Source: Arthrobacter sp. PAMC25284
Lineage (GTDB): Bacteria > Actinomycetota > Actinomycetes > Actinomycetales > Micrococcaceae
Assembly: GCF_019443425.1 (NCBI RefSeq)
Contig: NZ_CP080382.1
Span: 372,001 to 436,000, forward strand
Length of the DNA: 64,000 bases
Direction of reading: 5' to 3'
This document shows, piece by piece, positions 30,893 to 40,131 of the stretch (positions are counted from its first letter, which is position 1; every line of letters starts with the position of its first letter). The notes below the pieces were generated by a model. That model was not told the origin of the DNA and searched no databases. It saw only the letters and a list, made by a program, of their open reading frames with translations. Made by a program: the position numbers and the translations under genes.

Positions 30893-31116
30893 GGCACACC
30901 AGCTTTCGACGCATGCAGGGCGTCCGGTCGATCAGGGTTGCCCCCAGCTGGCAGCTCATTCTTCGATGGAGTATGCAGACAGTATCACCGGCAACCGGCT
31001 TGGAAAAGAGTAGAGCCAGTCCAAGTAGCGGCGCCGGGACGGGTGCTGCGTCCGACTGTCCACATACGCGCGGTGAGTGATATCCGCTGCGATGAGTTGT
31101 TCTTACGCTGGATTCC

Positions 31117-31939
31117 ATGCCGCGCCGGTCCCAGGAAACCCAAGACACAGCCGCACCGCACCCTGCCCGGGACCGCCTCGCAGCCACCCTGGGCGGCTCG
31201 TCAGCGCAGGATGGCGGCTCCGTCGGGCTACTGGAGTTACCGACGGACGGGTTGGCCCCGAAGGCCTCCGCGCGGTTCAGAACCCGCACGGGTTTGGCAG
31301 CGGTTGCCCTGCTAATGGTCTTAGTGGTGCTGGCAGGCAGTTGGCTGTGGTGGCAGGCAGCCACCGGCTCTCCCACAGCAGTTCCACTCAGTGATGTGTC
31401 CGCGCTCACTGGCGACGGTCCGGCAGCCGCGTCGGACCCGGCCGGGGCCGCCGCCGGACGGAGGGGATCCAACACCCGAATCAATCCTCGTCCACGTCGC
31501 CGGAGCAGTCGCCAGGGCAGGGGTAGTGGAACTGCCGGCCGGAAGCCGTCTCTTCGAAGCCATTGCGGCGGCAGGCGGGGGAACCGATGTGGCGGACCCA
31601 GCCCGGCTCAACCTTGCGGCTGTGCTGGCCGACGGACAAAAGGTCATCGTGCCGGCACTGGGAGAACCTGATCAGGCTTACACCCCACCCGACGGAACAG
31701 CTGGCTCCGGGATGAAACCAGACGCCGGCGGCCAGCTCCCCGGCAGCGGGAAGATCAATCTGAATACGGCCGACGTCGCCGAACTTGGCACGCTGCCACG
31801 CGTTGGCCCGGTCCTGGCCCAGCGCATCGTGGACTGGCGGCAACAGCACGGGCGCTTCACGTCCGTGGAGGAACTCGACGCAGTGGAAGGTGTGGGGCCA
31901 AAAATGCTCGCCGCACTGCGTCCGCTGGTGGCGATTTGA
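31117..31939 (+). CDS. comEA: ComEA-like DNA-binding protein, interrupted by an apparent single-base insertion
   Basis: ComEA is the membrane-anchored receptor that binds DNA during natural transformation. The N-terminal part in one frame has a transmembrane helix (TGLAAVALLMVLVVLAGSWL). The SLBB domain (ILVHVAGAVARAGVVELPAG) and helix-hairpin-helix pair (INLNTADVAELGTLPRVG then DAVEGVGPKMLAALRPL) lie in another frame. Removing one base between about 31444 and 31456, for instance from the GGGG run at 31444-31447, gives a continuous 273-residue protein with normal domain order. comEC starts two bases after the stop. Confidence 0.87.
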
Positions 31940-31940
31940 G

Positions 31941-33962
31941 ATGGAGGGCGCTGAACTGAACGGACCCCAGAAGCAGGCTTCCCCGACGGATGGCACTGGG
32001 GCGGCCGGATCGAGCCCCGCCGTGCCGCGACGCTGGCAGCGCTTCGTGGACGTTGCGGTCGCGTCGGCCCCGGCCGAAACGTCAGGGCCAGCGGCCGGCC
32101 GGCCGGTGCGGACGGGCGCCGGCATCTCCGGACCAATAGTCCCCGGGGCCCGTGCCGGGAAAAGCCCGGTACCGGGAAGATACTTCGAGGCACGCCTCCG
32201 CCCCGGGCATGCAGCCGTGGCAGCGGACAGTGCTGTTCTGCCCCGCACCGACTTGCGCCTTGTCCCCGCAGCGCTGCTGGTGTGGGTCACGGCCGCAGCC
32301 GGGCAGTGGCTGACTGTTCCCGGGCTGGGGATCCTGTGCGTAGTGATGACGGTAACCGCAGGGCTCCTCGTGCGGGCGGCTTCCGCCAGGACCCGCGGCT
32401 GCCTGCGCGGAGAACCCAGTGCCAGGGGCCAGCGAAGCCTGCTGGCAACGCTGGCGGCAGCATTGATACTCGCCGCCGCCGCAGCGGCCCACGCGGCCGT
32501 TGCAGCGTCCCAACGCCTCGAGGGTCCCGTCGCGGCTGCTGCCACAGCCCGTGCGGCCATCGTTGCCGACCTCGAAATCGCGGGCATCCCGCGGCGGCTC
32601 ACGATCCCGGGCAACCGGGGCGCGGCAGAACGCTGGGCCGTCCGGACAACCCTGCTCGTTATGCGAACGGACGGCCTCCAGTTCACGGCTTCGGCGGCCC
32701 TGCTGGTGATGGGTGGCCCGGAGTGGGCGGACGTCCTGCCCGGCCAGCAGTTGCGCGTCTCCGGCACGCTCCGCCCGGCCGAAGCAGGTCAGCCGCATGC
32801 GGGGGTCCTCGCTGCCTCGTCGGCAGCAGTAGTGACCGTGCGGCCGGACGACTGGCTTTCAGGCCTGGGTCATGTGCGCCAGGACTTCAGCGATGCGGCC
32901 GACCGGCTGGAAGGCGATGCCAGGGGCCTGCTGCCCGGGATGGTCACCGGGGACACCAGCGGACTCGACGGCGAGCTGGACCTCGCGATGAAAACGGTCG
33001 GAATGACCCACTTGACCGCCGTCAGCGGAGCGAACTGCAGCCTGATTCTTGGCGCGCTGCTGCTGGCAGCACGCACCGTGCGCCTGCCGCGACCAGCCGC
33101 CGCCGGTGTTTGCCTCTCCGGGCTCGGCCTGTTTGTACTCCTGGTCGGACCTGACCCCAGCGTTCTCCGCGCCGCCATGATGGGCGGCATCGGGTTGGCC
33201 GCATTGGCGTTCGGCCGCGCCGGCCGCGGACTGAGCCTCCTGTGCGTGGCCGTGATCGGCCTGGTCCTGGCTGACCCGGCCCTGGCTGCCAGCTTCGGCT
33301 TCGTCCTCTCGGTCCTGGCTACGTTCGGCATCGTGGTGGCGGGCCGGCGCATTATGAACTGGCTGCCGTCCCGGATGCCGCGATGGGCGGCAGCCGGGGT
33401 CGCGGTCCCGCTCTCGGCGCAACTCCTGTGCGGGCCGGTGATTGTGCTGCTGCAGCCCCAATTCGCAGCCTATGCCCTGCCCGCCAACGTGGCAGCCGCC
33501 GCGTTCGTGGTTCCGGTCACTCTTCTTGGGACCGCCGCGCTGCCACTCCTGCCGCTGATCCCGGCCGCAGCGGACATGCTCATGATGGTGTCCGGCGGGT
33601 TCGCCGCAGTCGTAGCCGGGACGGCGCGGTTTTTCGCCATTCTGCCGGGCGCGGCATTGCCATGGCCAGAAGGTATTTTTGGACTCTGCACCATGGCGCT
33701 GCTCTCCGCGGTAGCGCTGGCAGTCCTCTGGCTGGCGCTGCATCCGGCCGGGACGGTACGGCTGGCACTTTCCGCGCACGCCCGGACCAGTGCTCTGCTG
33801 GAGAGTTCATTTGCAGGGGCGTGGCGCGGGGGGCCGGTGGCGTGTGCGGCTCGCTCCGGCGCATCAGCGATCCCGCGGACGCGGTACTCCGGCCTCCCGA
33901 CCGCGCCGCCCGCAGGCCGGGAACCGCGGCTTGGTGGACCGGTCCCGGCGTGGCACGCTTAG
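31941..33962 (+). CDS. comEC: ComEC/Rec2 family competence membrane channel, no metallo-beta-lactamase domain
   Basis: ComEC forms the channel that brings single-stranded DNA into the cytoplasm. The ATG at 31941, two bases after comEA, is the most plausible start and gives 673 residues. There is an N-terminal DUF4131-like part with several helices and then the Competence domain: LPGMVTGDTSGLDGELDLAM, TVGMTHLTAVSGANCSLILG and GPDPSVLRAAMMGGIGLAAL. After the last helix (ALLSAVALAVLWLALHPAGT) only about 60 low-complexity residues remain. The C-terminal metallo-beta-lactamase-like nuclease domain of many ComEC proteins is absent, and I do not find it in other frames before holA. Confidence 0.87.
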   Translation: MEGAELNGPQKQASPTDGTGAAGSSPAVPRRWQRFVDVAVASAPAETSGPAAGRPVRTGAGISGPIVPGARAGKSPVPGRYFEARLRPGHAAVAADSAVLPRTDLRLVPAALLVWVTAAAGQWLTVPGLGILCVVMTVTAGLLVRAASARTRGCLRGEPSARGQRSLLATLAAALILAAAAAAHAAVAASQRLEGPVAAAATARAAIVADLEIAGIPRRLTIPGNRGAAERWAVRTTLLVMRTDGLQFTASAALLVMGGPEWADVLPGQQLRVSGTLRPAEAGQPHAGVLAASSAAVVTVRPDDWLSGLGHVRQDFSDAADRLEGDARGLLPGMVTGDTSGLDGELDLAMKTVGMTHLTAVSGANCSLILGALLLAARTVRLPRPAAAGVCLSGLGLFVLLVGPDPSVLRAAMMGGIGLAALAFGRAGRGLSLLCVAVIGLVLADPALAASFGFVLSVLATFGIVVAGRRIMNWLPSRMPRWAAAGVAVPLSAQLLCGPVIVLLQPQFAAYALPANVAAAAFVVPVTLLGTAALPLLPLIPAAADMLMMVSGGFAAVVAGTARFFAILPGAALPWPEGIFGLCTMALLSAVALAVLWLALHPAGTVRLALSAHARTSALLESSFAGAWRGGPVACAARSGASAIPRTRYSGLPTAPPAGREPRLGGPVPAWHA

Positions 33963-33995
33963 AGTCTGCAAACCAACTTCCGGGAGGAATCTTCA

Positions 33996-35012
33996 GTGGC
34001 GGCTTCCCAAACCCAACGCCCAAGGACGATGGCGGCGAACACCGCCACGTGGCGAGACGTGACCGCCGCGGCTGTCGTTCTGGTGGGCGGACCGGAGGAC
34101 TACCTGGGCAGTCGTGCCATGGACCGCATCCGCGGCCAGGTCCGCGAGGCCGCTCCGGATGTTGAAGTGAGCCGGCTCAACGCCGCAATTTACATACCGG
34201 GCGCACTGGAGATGAACGTCAGCCCGTCCCTCTTCGGCGAGCAGAAGCTGATCGAGGCCGAGGGACTTGAAGCCATGAACGACGCCTTCCTCGTCGATGC
34301 CCTGAAGTATCTCGAGCGGCCCGAACCCGACGCCGTGCTGGTCCTGCGGCACGGCGGGGGCGTGCGCGGCAAGAAACTCCTGGACGCTGTGAAAGCCGGC
34401 GGCTGGCCGGTGGTTGATTGCCAGCCGCTCAAAAAGGATGCCGACAAGGTGGCGTTCGTGGCGTCTGAATTCAAGGCCGCGGCCAGACGCATCAATCCTG
34501 ATGCCGTGCAAGCTCTGGTAAATGCCGTTGGTGCGCACCTGGCTGAACTGGCGGCGGCCTGCAGTCAGTTGATAGCAGATGCCACCACCGCTGTGGACGT
34601 GGAGATGGTTGACAGGTACTACGGCGGCCGGGTCGAGGCCACGGGCTTCAAAGTTGCCGATGCTGCGATGGCCGGGAACGCTCCGCTGGCTCTTTCAACC
34701 CTGCGCCACGCACTTGCGACAGGTGCGGACCCGGTCCCGATCGTTGCTGCGTTGGCATCCAAACTCCGGGGCCTGGCCAAGGTCGCCGGTGCGCAGGGGT
34801 CTTCGTCGCAGATCGCCAAACAGTTGGGTATGCAGCCGTGGCTCGTGGAGCAGGCGCAGCGCGACGTCCGGCGCTGGACGCCCGAGGGGCTGGTGCGCTC
34901 CATCCAGGTCACGGCCGAGGCCGACGCCCAGGTCAAGGGCCTGTCCCGGGACCCGGTCTACGCCGTGGAGCACGCCGTGACGGTGATTGCGACGTCGGTA
35001 CGCCGCTCCTGA
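33996..35012 (+). CDS. holA: DNA polymerase III delta subunit
   Basis: HolA opens the beta sliding clamp as part of the clamp loader. The protein has 338 residues with a GTG start preceded by GGGAGGA. Typical blocks are VVLVGGPEDYLGSRAMDRIR, NVSPSLFGEQKLIEAEGLE, VLVLRHGGGVRGKKLLDAVK and, in the C-terminal helical domain, LGMQPWLVEQAQRDVRRWTP. It follows comEC, which is the common actinobacterial order comEA-comEC-holA-rpsT. Confidence 0.94.
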   Translation: MAASQTQRPRTMAANTATWRDVTAAAVVLVGGPEDYLGSRAMDRIRGQVREAAPDVEVSRLNAAIYIPGALEMNVSPSLFGEQKLIEAEGLEAMNDAFLVDALKYLERPEPDAVLVLRHGGGVRGKKLLDAVKAGGWPVVDCQPLKKDADKVAFVASEFKAAARRINPDAVQALVNAVGAHLAELAAACSQLIADATTAVDVEMVDRYYGGRVEATGFKVADAAMAGNAPLALSTLRHALATGADPVPIVAALASKLRGLAKVAGAQGSSSQIAKQLGMQPWLVEQAQRDVRRWTPEGLVRSIQVTAEADAQVKGLSRDPVYAVEHAVTVIATSVRRS

Positions 35013-35022
35013 GCCACGGGGG

Positions 35023-35044
35023 CCGGGCCGGTTTTCCGGCCCGG
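35023..35044 (+). terminator. Stem-loop terminator after holA
   Basis: CCGGGCCGG and CCGGCCCGG pair perfectly (9 bp) around a TTTT loop, eleven bases after the holA stop. Confidence 0.75.
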
Positions 35045-35110
35045 TACCCAAAGACCCCGGTCAGCGTGGCCGAAAAGACACCCGGAGATCAAATCTATCC
35101 ATTAACTGCA

Positions 35111-35142
35111 TGTGGCCGGCGCCCCTAGGGGTGCCGGCCACA
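35111..35142 (-). terminator. Stem-loop terminator after rpsT
   Basis: TGTGGCCGGC and GCCGGCCACA pair, extended inward by GCCCC/GGGGT with a TA loop, 28 bases past the rpsT stop on the minus strand. Confidence 0.75.
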
Positions 35143-35169
35143 GTCATCAGTTCAGTTGAACTGGAAACC

Positions 35170-35430
35170 TTAGAGTGCGTTGACCTTCTTGGAGATCGCA
35201 GACTTGCGGTTTGCGGCGTTGTTCTTGTGGAGAACGCCCTTGCTGACAGCCTTGTCCAGCTTACGGCCGGCAGAAACCAGTGCAGCAGTAGCGGCATCCT
35301 TGTCGGTGGACGCAACGGCGGTGTTGACGGCGCGGATGGCAGTCTTCAGCTCGGACTTGACTGCGTTGTTGCGCAGGCGAGCCTTTTCGTTGGTCAGGAT
35401 GCGCTTCTTCTGGGACTTGATATTAGCCAC
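35170..35430 (-). CDS. rpsT: 30S ribosomal protein S20
   Basis: S20 binds 16S rRNA and helps assemble the small subunit. It has 86 residues and is highly basic. [20 protein letters not shown] and the C-terminal [19 protein letters not shown] are typical. The ATG is preceded on the minus strand by AAAGAGAG. It is transcribed toward holA, so the two genes converge on facing terminators. Confidence 0.98.
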   Translation of the reverse strand: MANIKSQKKRILTNEKARLRNNAVKSELKTAIRAVNTAVASTDKDAATAALVSAGRKLDKAVSKGVLHKNNAANRKSAISKKVNAL

Positions 35431-35630
35431 GTGTGAACTCTCTTTTTCAATGCGGAAAATGGTCTAGAGGGTTTTCAGATTGGCCATCGACTGAGCGGCG
35501 TGGGGATACCTATGGCGGCCAACCATGCATGGCCGTCGACCTGCACGGACACACAGCTGTCAATAATAGCAGAGACAGCGCTCGACCGACGTGTCGCGGA
35601 CGGCGCGGCAGGCAGACGGGATCTGCCGGG

Positions 35631-36209
35631 TTAGGTCCAGCCGTGCCGGGCCCGCAGCTCCGCGGCGACAAGGCCAAAGCGCTGCGCATCAAGGATTGCT
35701 CCTTCGCGGCGGACATCTTTGGGGTTGATCTGCAGGACGCGATCGAGCTTGGCTTCGCTCGGCCGGCGCTGCCGGTCCCACGCGCCTGTTCCGATGTCCA
35801 CATAGTCGTCAGCCAGGCGGGCATCGTCGTCGTGGTCCTTGCTTGTCAGCATCAGACCCAGCAGGTAGCGGCCGCTCGTCCCGACCAGCAAAACCGGGCG
35901 GTCCTTCCCCTGCGAGTAGTCCTCCTCGTAGGGAACCCAGGTCCAGACCACTTCTCCCGGCTCGGGCAGGCCGTTGGGGGATGGGGCGTAGCGGGCGGCG
36001 GCGGTTCCCCGGAAATCGCCCGGATAGGCTCCGGACAGTTCCGGTGCCGAAGTTTTTCCGGCGGGCGAGCCAGGCTGCGCCCGCCCCGGCTTCCGTGCAA
36101 CTGGCCGCGCCGAGCTTCCGCGTGCCGGCTTGCCGTGCTTGTCCAGACTGTCGAGGAGGCGCAGTGCGCCGCGGACGGCATTGCCGATCGCGCGTAAGTT
36201 CAGTGCCAT
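35631..36209 (-). CDS. PemK/MazF-like protein
   Basis: The protein has 192 residues. After a basic, low-complexity N-terminal region (about 65 residues, rich in Arg, Pro and Ala) comes a PemK/MazF-type fold: LPEPGEVVWTWVPYEEDYSQ, GKDRPVLLVGTSGRYLLGLM and RRPSEAKLDRVLQINPKDVR. Family members are mostly mRNA-cleaving toxins. No antitoxin gene is visible on either side, and the long N-terminal extension is not toxin-like. It could therefore be a housekeeping relative rather than a toxin. It lies between rpsT and lepA, divergent from lepA. Confidence 0.8.
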   Translation of the reverse strand: MALNLRAIGNAVRGALRLLDSLDKHGKPARGSSARPVARKPGRAQPGSPAGKTSAPELSGAYPGDFRGTAAARYAPSPNGLPEPGEVVWTWVPYEEDYSQGKDRPVLLVGTSGRYLLGLMLTSKDHDDDARLADDYVDIGTGAWDRQRRPSEAKLDRVLQINPKDVRREGAILDAQRFGLVAAELRARHGWT

Positions 36210-36352
36210 GGGAAAACCCTACCGCCAGCACTACTTAATGCGCCCTCATGCACGCGGACGTGGGACACTAGGAGTTCAGATATGCGGCACGCAGCAGGAT
36301 GGTGGACCATCAACCGCGCAGCGCCGTCACAAGCCAACAGTAAGGACCCTGC

Positions 36353-38207
36353 GTGTCTCCCATGGCCCGCACCGCCCCGGTGCCCGCCGCAACAGATCCG
36401 GCCATCATCCGGAACTTTTGCATCATTGCGCACATTGACCACGGCAAGTCCACGCTGGCGGACCGGATGCTCCAGTACACCGGCGTCGTCCAGTCCCGGG
36501 ACATGAAGGCCCAGTACCTGGACCGGATGGACATTGAGCGTGAACGCGGCATCACCATCAAGTCTCAGGCGGTTCGTATGCCATGGGAACTCGACGGCGT
36601 CAGTTACGCCCTCAACATGATCGACACCCCCGGACACGTGGACTTCACCTACGAGGTCTCCCGCTCGCTGGCAGCCTGCGAGGGTGCGGTCCTGCTTGTT
36701 GACGCGGCGCAGGGTATTGAGGCGCAGACTCTCGCGAACCTCTACCTGGCGATGGAAAACAACCTGACGATCATCCCGGTGCTGAACAAGATCGACCTCC
36801 CCGCTGCGCAACCGGAGAAATACGCCGCCGAACTCGCCAGCCTGATCGGCGGCGACCCCGACGACGTGCTCCGCGTCTCCGGAAAAACCGGAATGGGCGT
36901 CGAGGTCCTGCTGGACAAGATTGTCCGCGATCTGCCGGCCCCCGTGGGCGATCCAAACGCGCCGGCCCCGCGCCATGATCTTCGACTCCGTGTATGACAC
37001 GTACCGCGGTGTGGTCACCTACGTCCGCGTGGTTGATGGCATGCTGCACCCCCGCGAACGCATCCAGATGATGTCCACCCGCGCCACCCACGAGCTCCTG
37101 GAAATCGGGGTCAGCTCCCCGGAGCCCACCCCCTCCAAGGGCCTCGGCGTCGGCGAAGTTGGCTACCTCATCACCGGTGTGAAAGACGTCCGCCTCTCCA
37201 AGGTTGGTGACACCGTCACCAATCTGGCCAAGCCCGCCACGGTATCCCTCCCCGGCTATGCCGACGCCAAACCCATGGTGTTCTCCGGCCTGTATCCCCT
37301 GGATGGCACGGATTATCCGGTGCTTCGGGATGCGCTGGAGAAGCTGATGCTCAATGACGCTGCGCTGGTGTACGAGCCGGAGACGTCTGCTGCTCTGGGA
37401 TTCGGGTTCCGCGTGGGATTCCTGGGCCTGCTGCACCTGGAAATCACCCGTGAGCGCCTCGAGCGCGAATATAACCTGGACCTGATTTCCACCGCTCCGA
37501 ACGTGGAATACGAAGTGACGCTGGAGGACAAGAAGGTCGTCCACGTCACGAATCCGAGCGAGTACCCCACCGGCAAAATTGCTGAAGTCCGCGAGCCGAT
37601 GGTGTCAGCCACCATCCTTGCGCCGAACGAGTTTGTCGGCGCCATTATGGAACTTTGCCAAAGCCGGCGTGGCGTGATGGGCGGCATGGACTATCTCTCC
37701 GAAGACCGGGTGGAAATCCGCTACCGCCTGCCGCTGGCCGAAATAGTCTTCGATTTCTTCGACATCCTTAAATCAAAGACCCGCGGCTACGGGTCCCTGG
37801 ACTGGAAAGCCGACGGCGAGCAGGTAGCGGACCTGGTCAAGGTGGACATCATGCTCCAGGGCGAGCAGGTGGACGCCTTCAGCGCCATCACACACCGGGA
37901 CAAGGCCTACGCCTACGGCGTGATGATGACCGGCAAGCTCCGCGAACTCATTCCGCGCCAGCAGTTCGAGGTACCGATCCAGGCCGCGATTGGGTCCAGG
38001 ATCATTGCCCGGGAAAGCATCCGCGCCATCCGCAAGGACGTCCTCGCCAAGTGCTACGGCGGTGACATCACGCGAAAGCGCAAACTGCTCGAAAAGCAGA
38101 AGGAAGGCAAGAAGCGGATGAAGATGGTGGGCCGCGTCGAAGTACCGCAGGAAGCGTTCATCGCGGCCCTGACCACGGACGAGTCCAAGGACAAGGCCAA
38201 GAAGTAG
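36353..38207 (+). CDS. lepA: Elongation factor 4 (LepA), interrupted by an apparent single-base insertion
   Basis: LepA is a translational GTPase that acts on stalled or mis-set ribosomes. The GTG start at 36353 follows AAGGAC. The first part has the G1 motif [14 protein letters not shown]3 [15 protein letters not shown] and G4 NKIDLP. The frame then breaks at the end of [13 protein letters not shown]. The rest ([19 protein letters not shown] to [19 protein letters not shown] and the C-terminal domain) is in another frame. Deleting one C from CCCC at 36966-36969 restores a 617-residue protein, the normal length. The ten bases around the break are identical to those at the gmk break. Confidence 0.93.
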
Positions 38208-38252
38208 CTGTGACGGTGAAAGCAGCGGTCAGATCAGGGTCAGGCCGGACCC

Positions 38253-39482
38253 GTGCCTAGCATCCTTCCCCTCGGCGACCCCGCGCCGCCTGACGGACTG
38301 TTGCCGGCCCAGGCGCTCGACGGTGCCATCGGGCGGGCGTTTGGGCTATACGTCCACATCCCGTTCTGCGCGGTCCGGTGTGGCTACTGCGACTTCAACA
38401 CCTACACCGCCACGGAGCTCGGCGGCGGTGCGTCGCAGGACGCCTACGCCAGCACGGCGATTTCCGAAGTTGAACTGGCGGTGAGGGTTCTGGCGGGGTC
38501 CGGCCTGCCGGCGCGTCCGCTGAGTACCGTCTTCTTCGGCGGCGGAACCCCCACCCTGCTGCCAGCGGAGGACCTGGCCCGCATCCTGACTGCCGCCATC
38601 GACGCCTGGGGGCTGGAACCCGGTGCCGAGGTAACCACGGAGGCCAACCCCGATTCGGTCACCCCCGGGTCGCTTCAGCTGCTGGCCGATGCCGGGTTCA
38701 CCCGGGTCTCCTTCGGTATGCAGTCCGCGGTCCCGCACGTCCTGAAAGTCCTGGACCGCACCCATACCCCCAGCCGCGTGCCCCAGGTCGTTCAATGGGC
38801 CCGCGAAGCAGGGCTTGCCGTGAGCCTGGACCTGATCTACGGGACGCCGGGGGAGTCGCTGGCCGACTGGCGCCATTCGTTGGAGACGGCGCTGTCCTAC
38901 GGCCCGGACCATATCAGCGCCTACGCACTCATCGTGGAGGACGGCACGAAACTCGCCGCGCAAATCCGCCGGGGCGAGGTTGCCGGCATCGACGACGACG
39001 ATCATGCTGCCAAATACGAGCTCGCCGACAAACTCATTTCCGCCGCAGGACTCGGCTGGTACGAGGTCAGCAACTGGGCCCGGACTCCAGACCAGGTGTG
39101 CCGGCACAACATCGCCTACTGGCGTGGCGACGACTGGTGGGGCATCGGCCCCGGTGCCCACTCCCATGTGGGGGGCGTCCGCTGGTGGAACGTCAAACAC
39201 CCCACAGCCTTCGCCGGACGGCTGGCCTCGGGAGCGTCACCGGCCGCTGGACGTGAAACCCTCGACGCAGCAACCCGCGATGTGGAGCGCATCATGCTCG
39301 AGGCCCGCCTGGCAACAGGGCTCAACGTGGTTGGACTGGGAGAGACCGGACGGCACGCCGTCGCCGGGCTGATTGCCGACGAACTCGTCGACCCGGCCCT
39401 TGCCTTCCGGGGCCGCCTGGTGCTTACGCTCAAGGGCCGGTTGCTGGCCGACGCCGTCGTCCGCCGGCTTCTGCCGGGCTAA
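38253..39482 (+). CDS. hemW: Radical SAM heme chaperone HemW
   Basis: HemW is related to oxygen-independent coproporphyrinogen oxidase but works as a heme chaperone in the bacteria studied. The protein has 409 residues from GTG 38253. The cluster motif is FCAVRCGYCDFNTYT (CX3CX2C), with the extra C-x-F/Y features of the family. Other blocks are VFFGGGTPTLLPAEDLARIL, ISAYALIVEDGTKLAAQI and YWRGDDWWGIGPGAHSHVGG, with HNIAYW. It lacks the long N-terminal tail of true HemN. It follows lepA after 45 bases, as is common. Confidence 0.93.
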   Translation: MPSILPLGDPAPPDGLLPAQALDGAIGRAFGLYVHIPFCAVRCGYCDFNTYTATELGGGASQDAYASTAISEVELAVRVLAGSGLPARPLSTVFFGGGTPTLLPAEDLARILTAAIDAWGLEPGAEVTTEANPDSVTPGSLQLLADAGFTRVSFGMQSAVPHVLKVLDRTHTPSRVPQVVQWAREAGLAVSLDLIYGTPGESLADWRHSLETALSYGPDHISAYALIVEDGTKLAAQIRRGEVAGIDDDDHAAKYELADKLISAAGLGWYEVSNWARTPDQVCRHNIAYWRGDDWWGIGPGAHSHVGGVRWWNVKHPTAFAGRLASGASPAAGRETLDAATRDVERIMLEARLATGLNVVGLGETGRHAVAGLIADELVDPALAFRGRLVLTLKGRLLADAVVRRLLPG

Positions 39483-39579
39483 TACCTGCCCGAAGGCCGG
39501 CAGGACTGGCTGGGCCGAAACGCCAAGGCTCCGTGCGCCCCGGCCGTACGCCCAACTGATGTTGCCGGCTCGATCGCGG

Positions 39580-39993
39580 CTACTTGATCCAGCGGAGGTT
39601 GAACTCGTAACGGTGCGGCTGGCCGCGGTTGACGTGGATGCCTGCCGCGACCGAGAAACACGTCACGGCAATCCAGATCACGGTGGCCAGGACGGCGAAC
39701 AGGTTTCCCACGACGGGGATAAAAACAAGCAGATTGGCCACGATTGCGGCGATGGTCGGGGGAAGCGTGAAGTTCAACGCTTCCTTGGACTCCTGCGCCG
39801 TGAAGGGTCCGCGGTCCTTGAAGATCAGATAGATCAAGAGGGCCGGGACGCAGCCCAGGATGCCGCCGAAGTGGGCCAACGTGGCCCACTGCCGGTCCTC
39901 GCTGGCTGTCAGCGGCAAGGCATTGGCGGGAACGCCATGGTACGGGTGCTGGCCATGGCCGGCCGGGTCGCCCATGTGTTCGTTATCTGCCAC
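39580..39993 (-). CDS. DUF4870 family small membrane protein
   Basis: The protein has 137 residues from GTG 39993, preceded by AAGGAC. The N-terminal 40 residues are polar and His/Gly-rich. Three hydrophobic helices follow: WATLAHFGGILGCVPALLIY, PPTIAAIVANLLVFIPVVGN and LATVIWIAVTCFSVAAGIHV. This is the DUF4870 layout (Tic20-like); function is unknown. A longer in-frame start exists at 40119 but lacks a ribosome site. Confidence 0.82.
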   Translation of the reverse strand: MADNEHMGDPAGHGQHPYHGVPANALPLTASEDRQWATLAHFGGILGCVPALLIYLIFKDRGPFTAQESKEALNFTLPPTIAAIVANLLVFIPVVGNLFAVLATVIWIAVTCFSVAAGIHVNRGQPHRYEFNLRWIK

Positions 39994-40131
39994 GGTGAAG
40001 TCCTTCGGATTGCGGTGATGCGTTGTTGCCTGGAAGTGCCCGGGCCGTACACGACGCGCGGGCACCCTTCCAAGAATACGTGCTCGGGCAGGGAAATGAA
40101 GCTCGGCGCCGGGGGCCACGCCGTCGCATGG

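Noticed and set aside
30261..31013. Plus-strand frame of 250 codons across the repeat region
   Set aside because: It is Gly/Val/Ser repeat only, with no signal peptide or domain. The minus-strand frame has a signal peptide and a folded end with cysteines.
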